Part shown: positions 1 through 8,187 of the stretch, one piece after another
Layout of the letters: each line of letters starts with the position of its first letter
How positions within the stretch are numbered: position 1 is the stretch's first letter
From: PMP191F sp047602185
GTDB taxonomy: Bacteria > Bacteroidota > Bacteroidia > Chitinophagales > Chitinophagaceae
Direction: 5' to 3'
Assembly: GCA_047602185.1 (NCBI GenBank)
Contig: JASGHY010000001.1
Coordinates: 3,286,001 to 3,350,000 of the forward strand
DNA: 64,000 bases
Notes under the pieces: model-generated
The model's input: only the letters and a program-made list of their open reading frames with translations
What the model was told of the DNA's origin: nothing
The model's database searches: none
Translations under genes and position numbers: made by a program

Positions 1-731
1 TTGCACAAACAGATACATTGAAGTATGATATCATGACACCTAAGAGACAGCAGGAAGTGTTGAAAATGGTTTCACGACTGGAAAAATTCAGACCCGATAA
101 AATATTCATTGAACAGAATCCTGAATTTGAATACGTGAATAAAAGAGATAGCCTGTACCAGGCTTACCTGAACGGAACGTTCAAACTCAGAAGAAACGAA
201 ATTTACCAGGTGGCTTTTCGAATGGGTAAAGATCTTGGACATAAAACAATTTACCAGTGCGATCACCCCGGCTCATGGGGTTTCTTTTACACTACGGCTG
301 AAAAATATGCCCGCACGCACGATCAACAGTCTTTACTCGATTATACTGCTCCCGGCACCACTATGCCCGAAACAAAAAGGGAAACCAAGGATTCCCTGCG
401 CAATGCACTCACATTGCAACAGTACCTGCGTTGGATGAATGGTAAAACAGTTCAAAGCACTACTATCGCCTCCTACCTCAATGTATTTGTACGCCTTGGC
501 AACACGGATGTTTTCCCTAAAACTTATGACTCTACTTATTTTGCAGGTGTTAAATTAGTAGGCGATTGGTACAGGAGAAATATATGGATCTATACCAAGA
601 TCCTGGCGCAGATAGATTATTCGGAGAAAAGCCTGTTCCTGATCATTGGGAATGATCATGTACCTGTTTTAAAGCACCTGTTTGAAAGCAACCCTTATTT
701 TGAAGTAGTGAATACGTTGGATTGGCTTTAA
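1..731 (+). CDS. DUF5694-type hypothetical protein, 5' end cut by window
   Basis: The reading frame is open from the first bases of the window, and residues before the TTG at 18 read A-Q-T-D-T, so the gene starts upstream and that TTG is not a real start. About 240 C-terminal residues are present. The segments TPKRQQEVLKMV, PDKIFIEQ, GDWYRRNIWIYTKI and LIIGNDHVPVLKHL are those of DUF5694 proteins, as I recall the family; these are uncharacterised bacterial proteins of roughly 270 residues. The missing N-terminus should carry the conserved start of the domain. No function is known. The gene ends 10 bases before a strong hairpin at 741-779 and faces the GH2 gene that ends at 867. Confidence 0.7.
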   Translation, partial: AQTDTLKYDIMTPKRQQEVLKMVSRLEKFRPDKIFIEQNPEFEYVNKRDSLYQAYLNGTFKLRRNEIYQVAFRMGKDLGHKTIYQCDHPGSWGFFYTTAEKYARTHDQQSLLDYTAPGTTMPETKRETKDSLRNALTLQQYLRWMNGKTVQSTTIASYLNVFVRLGNTDVFPKTYDSTYFAGVKLVGDWYRRNIWIYTKILAQIDYSEKSLFLIIGNDHVPVLKHLFESNPYFEVVNTLDWL

Positions 732-740
732 TGGAAATAT

Positions 741-779
741 TAAAGGGACGACATCCTTTGGAAGGATGTCGTCCCTTTA
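741..779. terminator. 18-bp perfect hairpin, probable bidirectional terminator
   Basis: Bases 741-758 pair perfectly with 762-779, leaving a 3-base loop. The stem begins with TAAA and ends with TTTA, so it can act in both directions between the DUF5694-type gene and the convergent GH2 gene. The core GACATCCTT / AAGGATGTC recurs in the hairpin at 555-586 bp past 42000. Confidence 0.7.
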
Positions 780-824
780 AACCGGACAGAGTCCGGAACA
801 ATATAGTAACACGCGAGAATAGAT

Positions 825-862
825 GAATGGACGACTTCCTTTTAGAAGGAAGTCGTCCATTC
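825..862. terminator. 17-bp hairpin at the end of the GH2 gene
   Basis: Bases 825-841 pair with 846-862 around the loop TTAG. It lies a few bases past the GH2 stop codon at 867-869 read on the minus strand, so it is probably that gene's terminator. A smaller stem, CCGGAC/GTCCGG, sits between the two large hairpins at 782-796. Confidence 0.65.
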
Positions 863-866
863 GCTA

Positions 867-3305
867 TCAAAATCCTTTAGCGGCTTCTGCATTCAATGTA
901 ACAGACGTACCCTGTACACCTTCTCCCTTTACCTGTAACTGTATAGCCCCGGCCTGTTTGCCAGACTGTACAATTACCTGGCAATAGCCATTAAATGATC
1001 TGCGCTGCCAGTTATTATCTAATACTTTATCTGCTTCGTGACTACTGGGATCGCCATTACCAACACCTATAATAGCTCCGCTACCCGTTACTGTAAATTG
1101 TAAAGGAACATTGGCATCCGGCACTACCCTGCCCTGCCTGTCAACCACAGACACATTCACAATTGACAGGTCTTTGCCATCAGGCTTCAATGTTTTCTGT
1201 GAAGGTGTTACTACCAGTTGATAGGCTTCGCCGGTAGTTTCTACTGAAGCTGTCAGCTTCTTTCCTTTTTTAAATGCTACAGCTTCCAGCTTGCCGGGTT
1301 CATAAGGAACAGCCCATTTTAAATGACTGTTGCGTGGCATCTCTTTGTTACCAAGACTTTTCCCATTCAGAAACAGTTCTACATTATCTGCATTGGAATT
1401 TACCCATACATCAATGAGCTTACCTTCCTTTCCCTGCCAGTTCCAGTGCGGAGAAATATGCAGTACATCTTTATCTGTCCACCAGGACTGGTAGTAGTAA
1501 TAAATGTTTTTGGGAAAGCCGCACATATCCATAATACCGAAGTGCGAACTGATATTTGGCCATTCATAAGGAGTGGGCTCACCACGGTAGTCAAACCCTG
1601 TCCATACAAAACCTCCCATCCAGTAAGCATTCTCTGCCGCTAATGGCCACCAGTCTTCAGCTTTACTGGCCCACCACGGTGCAGTAATATCCTGGTCGGG
1701 TACATAAGCACGAATGCTGTCTTTTTCATAAATACCGCGCGTAGTAACTGTGCTACCCATCTCAGTACCTAATACCGGTTGACCGGGATGGTCTTTGTGG
1801 TAAGGAGCTACACCCAGGTGCCGGTAGTTAAACCCACGCACCGGGATCACTTCATTAATGCCTTTAAATACATTGGCAAGATCAGCAGCGTAGGTGCTGG
1901 TACGTGTGGGATCAAGCTCCTGTTGTTTTGCGATCAATGACTGCGCAATACGGCGGCCAGTATTATTGGTTTGTACATATCCCTCTTCATTACCTATTGA
2001 CCACAGGAATACAGAAGGATGGTTGCGATCGCGGCGGATCAATCTTTCAAACTGGTTGATGTATTCGGGGCTGCTGTTCAGCAGGCGTTGTTCATCCAGT
2101 ACCAACATACCCAGGCTATCGCAGGCATCCAGTAATTCCGGTGTTGGCGCATTGTGACTACAACGATAGGCGTTGCTGCCCAGCTCTTTTAACAAACCAA
2201 TGCGATAGTATTGCAGGTAATCAGGAATAGCACTACCTACACCGGCATGATCCTGGTGATTGTTGGTACCTTGTATTTTCACGTGCTTTCCGTTCAGGAA
2301 TAATCCTTCGGTAGCAGAGATGGTAATGGTACGGATACCAAAACGCTGTACCATAGTATCTATTACTTTGCCATTTGATTTTACCACAGATACAATGCGA
2401 TAGAGATAAGGATCATCCAGGTTCCACAGGTGTGCATTGTTTACCTGTGTTTTTTGTTTGATGGTCTGTGTACCGTTTACTGCCAGTGAAAATGGTTGTT
2501 CAGCAGTTTGCGCCAGCTTTTTACCATTCCTGTCTGTAACATAACTATACACTGTTCCTTTTGCACCAGACAGGTTTTTATTACCAATAGTTGTTTCAAT
2601 GCCTACAGTAGCATTGCTACCCTTTACATCGGCATACACAAACATACCATCCTGTGCAATATGTGTATTGTTGTATTGATTCAACCATACATGACGATAA
2701 ATGCCTGCTCCCTCATAAAACCATCCTTCGTATTGCGTAGCATCTACCCGCAGTGCAATGGTATTGTCCTTATCATAATTGAGATAATCTGTTATATCAT
2801 ACGACACACCCACATAACCACTCTCGTTACGTCCAAGATAGAAGCCATTGATCCAGATGCGTGCGTCGCGAAAAATACCATCAAAGGTCAGTACGAAACG
2901 TTGTCCGGAATCAGTTTTGGCAACCGTAATGTGTTTGCGATACCACCCTATACTGGTTTCAGGAAACAGGCCGCCAACAGGTTTATAGCCATGTGCCAGT
3001 ACATCGGCGTTGTCAACCTTTACAAAAGGTAGTTCAACAGCCCAGTCGTGTGGCAGATCAATAGTGCGCCAGTCATTATCCTTAAACTTCGGATCAATAG
3101 CTGTTTTCTCAGCCCTCCCTGTTTTGGCGAAAATATTGGCGATGGAGAAATTGAAATCTTTCGATGCATCTGCTGCATGACCAAAATGGAATTTCCAGTT
3201 ATCATCCAGGCAGGTTCTTTTGCGTTGCACCTGCGCCCATCCATTACACGTAATGCATACCAGCAATACGCTCCATAAAAAACCACCAGTCATTTTTCTC
3301 ATCAT
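867..3305 (-). CDS. Glycoside hydrolase family 2, beta-galactosidase-like, secreted
   Basis: The 812-residue protein starts with a signal peptide ending near GWAQ (residue 25). The GH2 fold follows: sugar-binding jelly roll (about 30-210), immunoglobulin-like domain (about 215-325), TIM barrel (about 330-610) and C-terminal beta domains. The expected catalytic residues are visible: acid/base E440 in WSIGNEEG and nucleophile E515 in LGTEMGS. Other GH2 hallmarks are NNHQDH (348-353) and RCSHNAPTPELLDACDSLG (381-399). Family members are exo-acting beta-galactosidases, beta-mannosidases or beta-glucuronidases; beta-galactosidase is most likely but substrate cannot be read from sequence. It follows the GH5-like gene by 39 bases and is the last gene of the SusC-SusD-GH5-GH2 unit. 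Confidence 0.9.
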   Translation of the reverse strand: MMRKMTGGFLWSVLLVCITCNGWAQVQRKRTCLDDNWKFHFGHAADASKDFNFSIANIFAKTGRAEKTAIDPKFKDNDWRTIDLPHDWAVELPFVKVDNADVLAHGYKPVGGLFPETSIGWYRKHITVAKTDSGQRFVLTFDGIFRDARIWINGFYLGRNESGYVGVSYDITDYLNYDKDNTIALRVDATQYEGWFYEGAGIYRHVWLNQYNNTHIAQDGMFVYADVKGSNATVGIETTIGNKNLSGAKGTVYSYVTDRNGKKLAQTAEQPFSLAVNGTQTIKQKTQVNNAHLWNLDDPYLYRIVSVVKSNGKVIDTMVQRFGIRTITISATEGLFLNGKHVKIQGTNNHQDHAGVGSAIPDYLQYYRIGLLKELGSNAYRCSHNAPTPELLDACDSLGMLVLDEQRLLNSSPEYINQFERLIRRDRNHPSVFLWSIGNEEGYVQTNNTGRRIAQSLIAKQQELDPTRTSTYAADLANVFKGINEVIPVRGFNYRHLGVAPYHKDHPGQPVLGTEMGSTVTTRGIYEKDSIRAYVPDQDITAPWWASKAEDWWPLAAENAYWMGGFVWTGFDYRGEPTPYEWPNISSHFGIMDMCGFPKNIYYYYQSWWTDKDVLHISPHWNWQGKEGKLIDVWVNSNADNVELFLNGKSLGNKEMPRNSHLKWAVPYEPGKLEAVAFKKGKKLTASVETTGEAYQLVVTPSQKTLKPDGKDLSIVNVSVVDRQGRVVPDANVPLQFTVTGSGAIIGVGNGDPSSHEADKVLDNNWQRRSFNGYCQVIVQSGKQAGAIQLQVKGEGVQGTSVTLNAEAAKGF

Positions 3306-3344
3306 AAAAAATAATTCGTCTTGTTTATCAATAAGGTAAAGCGG

Positions 3345-5930
3345 CTACCTGCCTTCAGTTTTTTGTAACCATACTTCCTGTACATCCAATGTAAGCTGCT
3401 GACCGGGCGATAATGGTTTTGCACCCGGTTGAATAATGAACTGCAATTTTTCTGCGTCAGCCAACTGAAATTCCTGTTTGCCCGCAGTACTGAACCATAA
3501 TGGCTGAAAACCGGGGTAAGGTCTTGGCAATAACAAACAGGAATCAGATACCAGTTTGTTCAGCGGAATAACAACATTTGTCATTTCTTCAGTCAATACC
3601 ACCGGTGCTGCAAAAGCAGCTCCGTCCCTGGTAATCAATACCAGTTTTACAGCAGCCTGTTGTGGTGCTGTAATTCTTGCTTTTATTATCAATTCGTTGA
3701 AAGATGAAAGCTCTGTGCTTCTTTGCTGTAAACGGTCTGCAAATACATGCTGAAAGCCGGTTACATCATCGGCCGAAAGGTTCCTGTTTGTAATACTAAA
3801 GATCAACTGATCGGGTTCTTCTGCTGTCAACAGTTTTGTATTCATCGCCCGGCCATAAGGATAAGAAGTTAGATCGTTGGCAGTACCGGCATTAAAGATC
3901 ACCAGCCTGCTTTTTTCACCTGCCACAAATGTTTTCCATTGATCGTTATAAAAATAATCCCAGGCAAAAGGATTACCCTGGTAATTACCGGGCCATGTAG
4001 TGTACTGCCCGTTGGACTGGACCACTATACGATATTGCAACAAGCCGGGTGTTACCAGTTCAGCAGGGACCATAGCGGTATAAGTAAAACCATTTTGTCT
4101 TGTCATTTTAATATTGCCATTCCTGTTCCATCCTTCACCGGCCCTGTTGATCAGCAAGGATAAAACTGCTGTAGTATCAACACCGGTTACCAGTGCAGTA
4201 ACAGGAAACGATCTACCGGCAGAGACTTCTGTAAATGGCTGGTGTGAAAGAAAGACACTTTTGCCAACAGGCGCTGGCGCTACAAACTCTGTTAAACCGA
4301 TCACTCCTTTTACTGGCAGAGTTGTTATGTCGCTTACAGGCTTCGCGCTCAAAAGATAAGTTCCGGGTGTAATGGTAAATGCCCCATCCTGTGCCAGTAC
4401 ATTGTACTGATTGCCTTCATTTAGGCCTTTGATCACAAAACTGTTCCCAAGATCAGCAAGTGAGAGCTGCATGGCATTTGATGACCATTGAAGACGCGTT
4501 ACTTCTTTTTGCAAAGATGCTTTTTCAAAAGGATCACGGATATGAACAGCATCGGGCATTACTTCCAGTCGCCATTGACCATCATTAAGTTTATCAAGAA
4601 AATAAGCGCCGGCACCTGTATATCTCACTACGGGAGAGCTGCCTACGCCGGCAATATGTTGTAGTTGTGCTATAGATATTGGTTGCGTACTGGTATTATT
4701 GGAATAATAAAAGCGGGTTGCATTGTTCATTTCACTTAACTGCTGCCTGTAGCTTACGCGAAATGCGTCAAATACACTGTCGGCCGGGTAAGTACCATAA
4801 TTTTTTTGTAAAGGAAGTTCCCGGAATGCTTCACCGGCAATCATCAGGCTGATCGCTTTGGCCGGTGTATAAGCAAGGTTTACATAATGTGTCTGGTATT
4901 CTGTGTTGGCATAAGCAATTGCCAACGGGTCATAGGCAAATTGTGTAGCCCATTGAAAACCTGCCTGCCTGAAGCTTTTGGCCATTGCAGGATACATATA
5001 CGATGCAAAAATGTCTGCTGCATCAAACTCATAGACCATCCTGGGTTTATTACGGAATGCAGCAATGGTATCCCCAAAAGGAATAGCATAACGATCTACA
5101 TGCGGCAGGTAATTGCCCTGCAATTTATGACCCGCTACCAGGTTGGTAGGATACCATTGAAAACTATAACCATCTACCACAGAAGCCGCTACAGCATCAG
5201 CCAGCGAAGGATTCTGGCTGATGTTGTAAAACAGCGGTTTTGTCCAGCCGGTGCTTTTGATAGCAGCGGCCATACGATTGATATAAGATGTAACCGTGGG
5301 CTTTGCACCATGACTGGGTTCATTGTTGATCTCAGTAGCAATTACATCCGGATCATCGCGGTAAGACAGTTTAGTGTAAGGGTTGATATGTTTGAAAAAC
5401 TGTTGCAGGTAGTTTTCCTGTGCTTTAATGGCTGAATCATTGAGCGTTGCCCTTCCCTTTCCATACAGCGCAGAAAAGCCCGGTGTTTTTTCATCGGGCT
5501 CAGGATAACCATTACCCCAGAAAGCAATCGGCGTTATGATCACCCTGATCTGTCTTTTCTTTAGCTCAGCCAGCAAAACATCAAACAGGCGCAGGTGTTC
5601 ATTATTCAGCAGGTTGCCTGCGGCATCTGAAATTTCAGTGTCCCACACATGCACGCGGAAGGCATTAAAACCAAGCCTGGCCATGTGGTACACATCCTGC
5701 CGGATAGCAGCTTCCGGATCAATACCCAATGCCTTATGAGCACGATAGGCATAAGCAAAAGGCACTGTATAATTGACACCGAAGAACACCGCTTCGGAAT
5801 TATCTTTTGTCCAGCGTAGAATGCCTTTTTTATCAATATATACCGGGTTGGTTGTTTTCTTTTGAGCAACAACCGGTTGATAAAAAGCAATCAGCAATAA
5901 TGGCAGCAATACGATTTTCAATACTTTCAT
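3345..5930 (-). CDS. Secreted GH5-like glycosidase with C-terminal beta domains
   Basis: The 861-residue protein has a signal peptide (MKVLKIVLLP to VVAQ, 1-23) and an N-terminal TIM barrel resembling cellulase-family (GH5) enzymes. The motif ATEINNEP places a candidate acid/base at E204, and MVYEFDAAD places a candidate nucleophile at E301, about the spacing expected for clan GH-A. Roughly residues 480-861 are beta-rich and unassigned. The frame is open to 6161, but the extra 77 residues translate repetitive intergenic DNA and precede the signal peptide, so the ATG at 5930 is chosen. It lies between susD and the GH2 gene in PUL 1. Being an endo-acting mannanase or glucanase is possible; the exact subfamily is unclear, and a galactanase-type activity cannot be excluded. 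Confidence 0.75.
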   Translation of the reverse strand: MKVLKIVLLPLLLIAFYQPVVAQKKTTNPVYIDKKGILRWTKDNSEAVFFGVNYTVPFAYAYRAHKALGIDPEAAIRQDVYHMARLGFNAFRVHVWDTEISDAAGNLLNNEHLRLFDVLLAELKKRQIRVIITPIAFWGNGYPEPDEKTPGFSALYGKGRATLNDSAIKAQENYLQQFFKHINPYTKLSYRDDPDVIATEINNEPSHGAKPTVTSYINRMAAAIKSTGWTKPLFYNISQNPSLADAVAASVVDGYSFQWYPTNLVAGHKLQGNYLPHVDRYAIPFGDTIAAFRNKPRMVYEFDAADIFASYMYPAMAKSFRQAGFQWATQFAYDPLAIAYANTEYQTHYVNLAYTPAKAISLMIAGEAFRELPLQKNYGTYPADSVFDAFRVSYRQQLSEMNNATRFYYSNNTSTQPISIAQLQHIAGVGSSPVVRYTGAGAYFLDKLNDGQWRLEVMPDAVHIRDPFEKASLQKEVTRLQWSSNAMQLSLADLGNSFVIKGLNEGNQYNVLAQDGAFTITPGTYLLSAKPVSDITTLPVKGVIGLTEFVAPAPVGKSVFLSHQPFTEVSAGRSFPVTALVTGVDTTAVLSLLINRAGEGWNRNGNIKMTRQNGFTYTAMVPAELVTPGLLQYRIVVQSNGQYTTWPGNYQGNPFAWDYFYNDQWKTFVAGEKSRLVIFNAGTANDLTSYPYGRAMNTKLLTAEEPDQLIFSITNRNLSADDVTGFQHVFADRLQQRSTELSSFNELIIKARITAPQQAAVKLVLITRDGAAFAAPVVLTEEMTNVVIPLNKLVSDSCLLLPRPYPGFQPLWFSTAGKQEFQLADAEKLQFIIQPGAKPLSPGQQLTLDVQEVWLQKTEGR

Positions 5931-6184
5931 TTTACCAGGTTTCAGGCAAGGGTGCACACAAGATAAATGTTGTGCCTGTATGCACCGTCCTGTAGTTTCG
6001 AACGCAGTCGTGAGTCGTGAGACTGTTTCGGGTTTAGAGTTTAGTGTTTCGGGTTCTGAAATCGGGAATCGGCAGACGGCAATCGTGAAATACAAGTTAC
6101 CGGATACCAGATGCCGGTTACAGGTTACTGGATGCCAGATCCTGGATTTGCCAACTGCCAACTTGCTTCCGGCTTTCCCCTCAA

Positions 6185-6239
6185 CATTCGATATTTTACC
6201 CCCCCGTACTTCCTTGTTAACATATCAACCTTTCAACTT
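6185..6239 (+). repeat. 53-bp intergenic direct repeat, copy 1
   Basis: It runs from CATTCGATATTTTACC to ATCAACCTTTCAACTT. The second copy is at 6545-6597. The visible difference is a run of seven C here and five C there. The two copies bracket the MITE-like element. Confidence 0.75.
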
Positions 6240-6276
6240 CCTTCCGGACTTTCCTTTTTATTTCTAATTACTCATT

Positions 6277-6464
6277 CAATGTCGTTGAATTAAGAAAGGG
6301 CCACAGCGTGGCCTCCTGTTTATAGAAATGATCATAACAAGTATGTCGCGGCTCCGGTAGGAGCCCCCGGTGCCTTACAGGAAGCTCCTACCGGAGCTGA
6401 ATACTTTCGAAAATTGGTTTTCTATAAACAGGTAGCTCCTCCGGAGCTTAATTCAACGACATTG
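6277..6464 (+). repeat. 188-bp MITE-like element, copy A
   Basis: The ends are perfect 18-bp inverted repeats: CAATGTCGTTGAATTAAG at 6277-6294 and its complement at 6447-6464. A second inner inverted repeat, CCTGTTTATAGAAA, is at 6315-6328 and 6419-6432. Small hairpins (GGCCACAGCGTGGCC; GCTCCTCCGGAGC) and a central pair (GCTCCGGTAGGAGC / GCTCCTACCGGAGC) fill the interior. It has no coding capacity. A 187-bp copy in the opposite orientation lies at 38758-38944. A non-autonomous transposable element or REP-like cruciform element is likely. Confidence 0.8.
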
Positions 6465-6544
6465 ATTCCCTATTCCTTGTCACCTTATCAACCCTTCAAC
6501 CTATCAACTATACTTTCCTTCAAAATTCGATATTCGAAATTCAG

Positions 6545-6597
6545 CATTCGATATTTTACCCCCGTACTTCCTTGTTAACATATCAACCTTTCAACTT
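6545..6597 (+). repeat. 53-bp intergenic direct repeat, copy 2
   Basis: Second copy of the block at 6185-6239, located on the far side of the MITE-like element and close to the end of the susD gene. Confidence 0.75.
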
Positions 6598-6668
6598 GTG
6601 AACTGTATTTCCTTGTGCCTTGTCTCTTGAACCTTGTGCCTTAACTTATAACCTAAAACTTACAACCT

Positions 6669-8168
6669 CTAATACCCATCCGTCTGCTTCAGCTTACCAT
6701 TGCTCACATCCAGTGCATACTGAGGTACAGGAAAGTACACTTTGTTAGCATTAGGTGTTTTACCCGCTGCATTCAGCGCAGACTGCCATTTGCCAAACCT
6801 GATCAGGTCCATTTTGCGTACTCCCTCAAAGTAAAGCTCCCATCCCCGCTCACGGAAAATAGCCTCGTTCAGTGCAGCTTTGCTTGCCACATCTGCTGTT
6901 CCCAGGTTACCAAGACCGCCATGTTTCTGGCGAACCTCGTTTACAAAACCAATCGCTTCTGCAGTAGGACCACTGTTCTGGTTGATAGCTTCTGCCAGCA
7001 TCAGCAACACATCTGCATAACGCAACAATGGAATATCATTTCCCTGGAAATCGGCACCCCCGGATTCATCAGGATATTTACGTAAAACAGGCCCCCGCAT
7101 ATTGGTACGTGTTTTTGCCTGTCCGCCAATGGCAGTATAAGAAGCGATCAATAATGTTCTTCTTTTATCTGCAGGATCGAAGGAATCATAAAAAGCCCAG
7201 GTAGGTGTAAATGCACCGGCAGGACTGGCCCAGCCACTTGGCATACTGATGCCTTTCATATCAGCCGGGTAACAATAACGCCCCCAGATGTTGAAGTTGC
7301 CTTTCAGGTTATCGCCGGTAGCAGCTTTATCGCAGGTAACGGCCCAGATGGTTTCACTATTCTTTTCCGTAGCCTCACGAAACAGGCTGGCATAATCAGT
7401 AACCAGTGAATAACCCAATGGTATTATTTCACGACCTACAGACTCTGCTTTTACAAAATCTTTTTCATTGAGGTAAAGACGCATCAATACTCCCAATGCA
7501 AGCCCCTTATTGAAGCGGCCGTATTCAGCAGGACTTTTATCCAGGTTATCAGCCGCATAACGCAGGTCATTGGCAATAGCCGTTACAAAATCGGCACGTG
7601 AAGGACGTGTAAGATCGCTCTCTGCATCAGTATTTATTTTAGCAGGATCAAGGATCACCGGTAAGGGGCCATACATGTGCAACAGGTAGAACATTGCCCA
7701 GCCACGTCCCATACGCACTTCAGCGATCAACTGTTTTCTTTTGGCATCGCTGAGCACGGTAGCTTTTTCAAGATCAGCAATGATCTGTGTCATACGGGTA
7801 ACATAGCGCACTTTTTCGAAATGGCTTTGTTTACCCTGGGTAATGAGGAAAGTAAAATCGGCCTTGCTGAAACTTTCAAAGAAACCACCCCATTCCGGAA
7901 AAGGAGCAAACTGATCGGAAGAAAGATCAAACATTACCAGGTGACCATATTCATAACTGAAAAACATGTTCTGGTAAGCTACATCCTGGTATCCCCATTT
8001 TGCACCAAAGGGTTTGTAAGTAGCAAGCGCATACAGCTCAAACTCTTCAGGTGTTTGCGGAAAAGTGGAAGGTGATAACAGGCCCGATAAGTTTGGATCA
8101 AAGTTCTTATTGCAACTGCTGCCGGTTAACAGCAGTACAATCATAACGAAATACAATATTTTTTTCAT
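6669..8168 (-). CDS. SusD/RagB-family surface glycan-binding lipoprotein (PUL 1)
   Basis: The 499-residue protein begins MKKILYFVMIVLLLTGSSC, a lipoprotein signal peptide with its lipobox cysteine at 19, so it should be anchored in the outer membrane. The C-terminal region shows the SusD signature (GNDIPLLRYADVLLMLAEA, about 375-395; FRERGWELYFEG, about 435-450; DLIRFGKW; PVPQYALD). SusD proteins bind oligosaccharides as a lid over their partner SusC porin. The gene starts 19 bases after the susC stop, so the two are almost certainly co-transcribed and form one importer. Length is normal for the family. Confidence 0.95.
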   Translation of the reverse strand: MKKILYFVMIVLLLTGSSCNKNFDPNLSGLLSPSTFPQTPEEFELYALATYKPFGAKWGYQDVAYQNMFFSYEYGHLVMFDLSSDQFAPFPEWGGFFESFSKADFTFLITQGKQSHFEKVRYVTRMTQIIADLEKATVLSDAKRKQLIAEVRMGRGWAMFYLLHMYGPLPVILDPAKINTDAESDLTRPSRADFVTAIANDLRYAADNLDKSPAEYGRFNKGLALGVLMRLYLNEKDFVKAESVGREIIPLGYSLVTDYASLFREATEKNSETIWAVTCDKAATGDNLKGNFNIWGRYCYPADMKGISMPSGWASPAGAFTPTWAFYDSFDPADKRRTLLIASYTAIGGQAKTRTNMRGPVLRKYPDESGGADFQGNDIPLLRYADVLLMLAEAINQNSGPTAEAIGFVNEVRQKHGGLGNLGTADVASKAALNEAIFRERGWELYFEGVRKMDLIRFGKWQSALNAAGKTPNANKVYFPVPQYALDVSNGKLKQTDGY

Positions 8169-8187
8169 GATAGTAAGCTTTGTCGTT

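Larger units (their letters stand above)
5931..6668. other. 738-bp gene-free interval with MITE-like element and word-like repeats
   Basis: No credible gene lies here. From 5990 to about 6260 and from 6465 to 6668 the DNA consists of short, slightly varying words (for example CATTCGATATTTTACC, ATCAACCTTTCAAC, CTTGTGCCTTG). One word block of about 53 bases occurs twice, at 6185-6239 and 6545-6597, differing mainly in the length of a C run. A 188-bp inverted-repeat element at 6277-6464 sits between the two copies. The block after the susD stop codon reads, in the coding sense, as AGGTTGTAAGTTTTAGG and similar. Confidence 0.7.

Noticed and set aside
5931..6161. 77-residue N-terminal extension of the GH5-like protein
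   Set aside because: It translates word-like intergenic DNA and precedes a clear signal peptide starting at 5930.
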